Of a stretch of 6,408 nt of DNA, positions 6,175-6,408 are shown piece after piece (position 1 is the first letter of the stretch; the number at the start of each line of letters is the position of its first letter). The stretch is from an uncultured Lysobacterales bacterium (GTDB lineage: Bacteria; Pseudomonadota; Gammaproteobacteria; Xanthomonadales; SZUA-36), in the NCBI GenBank assembly GCA_937974465.1, contig CALJWY010000111.1, positions 1 through 6,408 of the forward strand, in the 5' to 3' direction. The notes beneath the pieces are model-generated. The model did not search any database. It was given only the letters and a program-made list of their open reading frames with translations, and had not been told where the DNA came from. Made by a program: the position numbers and the translations under genes.

Positions 6175-6218
6175 GAAACCTCTCCTTGAATTGAACTGCT
6201 CAATTTGTACCAGACTTT

Positions 6219-6248
6219 ACCATAAGCCGTGCCGGCGGCCGTTGTCAG
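6219..6248 (-). promoter_or_regulatory. Possible promoter of the redoxin-TlpA operon
   Basis: On the minus strand CTGACA (6243-6248) and TATGGT (6219-6224) resemble sigma-70 -35 and -10 boxes, with one and two mismatches and an 18-nt spacer. They lie about 45 nt before the redoxin start codon and downstream of the hairpin terminator, the expected place. Visual match only. Confidence 0.35.
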
Positions 6249-6310
6249 GCTGATGTTCAGCCAAACTAACTGCCTGCGAATATATTGTGTCGAGAAAGGA
6301 TTTGCAGCGA

Positions 6311-6336
6311 AAAAGAGCCACCGAAGTGACCCTTTT
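6311..6336. terminator. Bidirectional intrinsic terminator with UUCG loop
   Basis: GAGCCAC (6315-6321) pairs with GTGACCC (6326-6332) around CGAA; two of the seven pairs are G-T. Flanking AAAA (6311-6314) and TTTT (6333-6336) extend the stem. On the minus strand the loop reads C-TTCG-G, the very stable tetraloop, followed by TTTTT. On the plus strand the stem is followed by TTTTATTTTAT. It can therefore stop transcription from either side. It would insulate the redoxin-TlpA operon from a gene right of the window: minus-strand stop codons at 6388-6390 and 6395-6397 could end such a gene, but the fragment is too short to identify. Confidence 0.75.
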
Positions 6337-6408
6337 ATTTTATATTGGCTCACCAGCAATCCCCTTAAACGGCAATTGCCTGCGGAATCAGGCTTCAGAA
6401 ATCTTCGG

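Noticed and set aside
6153..6359. Minus-strand open frame of 68 codons upstream of the redoxin gene
   Set aside because: It runs through the hairpin terminator, the candidate promoter and the redoxin ribosome site and overlaps the redoxin start; no family resemblance.
1..6408. Mobile element, defence system or CRISPR array
   Set aside because: No transposase, integrase, inverted-repeat ends, regularly spaced repeats, toxin-antitoxin pair or nuclease-type genes were seen. The TerB-like domain alone is not enough to call a tellurite or phage-defence system.

Overview
The window looks like ordinary chromosomal DNA from a free-living Gram-negative bacterium, most likely a (marine-type) gammaproteobacterium. 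This is inferred from gene content: MAPEG and glutathione-transferase-like proteins, a fatty-acyl-CoA ligase, and two exported thioredoxin-fold proteins with Sec-type signal peptides. GC content is moderate, genes are densely packed, and Shine-Dalgarno sites are clear. I saw no rRNA or tRNA gene, CRISPR array, insertion sequence, integrase or phage gene.

Layout from left to right. (1) Positions 1-592, minus strand: a MAPEG-family membrane protein, followed 51 nt downstream by the first 40 codons of a fatty-acyl-CoA ligase that runs off the left edge. (2) Positions 796-1734, plus strand: a GST-like protein with two N-terminal membrane helices, divergent from the MAPEG gene. (3) Positions 1763-2684, minus strand: an unrecognised 88-residue protein whose end overlaps the start of a KDPG/KHG-family aldolase. 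(4) Positions 2817-3578, minus strand: a TauE/SafE-type membrane transporter, separated from the pair in (3) by an AT-rich gap. (5) Positions 3780-4982, plus strand: a soluble M48-type zinc metallopeptidase fused to a C-terminal TerB-like domain. (6) Positions 5006-6174, minus strand: an exported redoxin-like protein followed by an exported TlpA-like thioredoxin, joined by a 4-nt GTGA overlap. (7) Positions 6175-6408: their leader, with a possible promoter and a convincing bidirectional hairpin terminator.

Three functional groupings are plausible. The left part (acyl-CoA ligase, MAPEG, membrane-anchored GST) would suit membrane-lipid or lipophilic-electrophile metabolism using glutathione. 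The right pair would form a periplasmic thiol redox module in which the TlpA-like protein could reduce the redoxin. The aldolase belongs to a carbon-catabolic family, but no other Entner-Doudoroff or sugar-acid gene is present, so its substrate is open.

The points most worth a second look are the M48-TerB fusion, the anchored GST beside MAPEG with an altered active-site motif, the aldolase lacking the usual active-site arginine, and the small AT-rich gene coupled to it. I see no convincing evidence of a wholly new multi-gene system.
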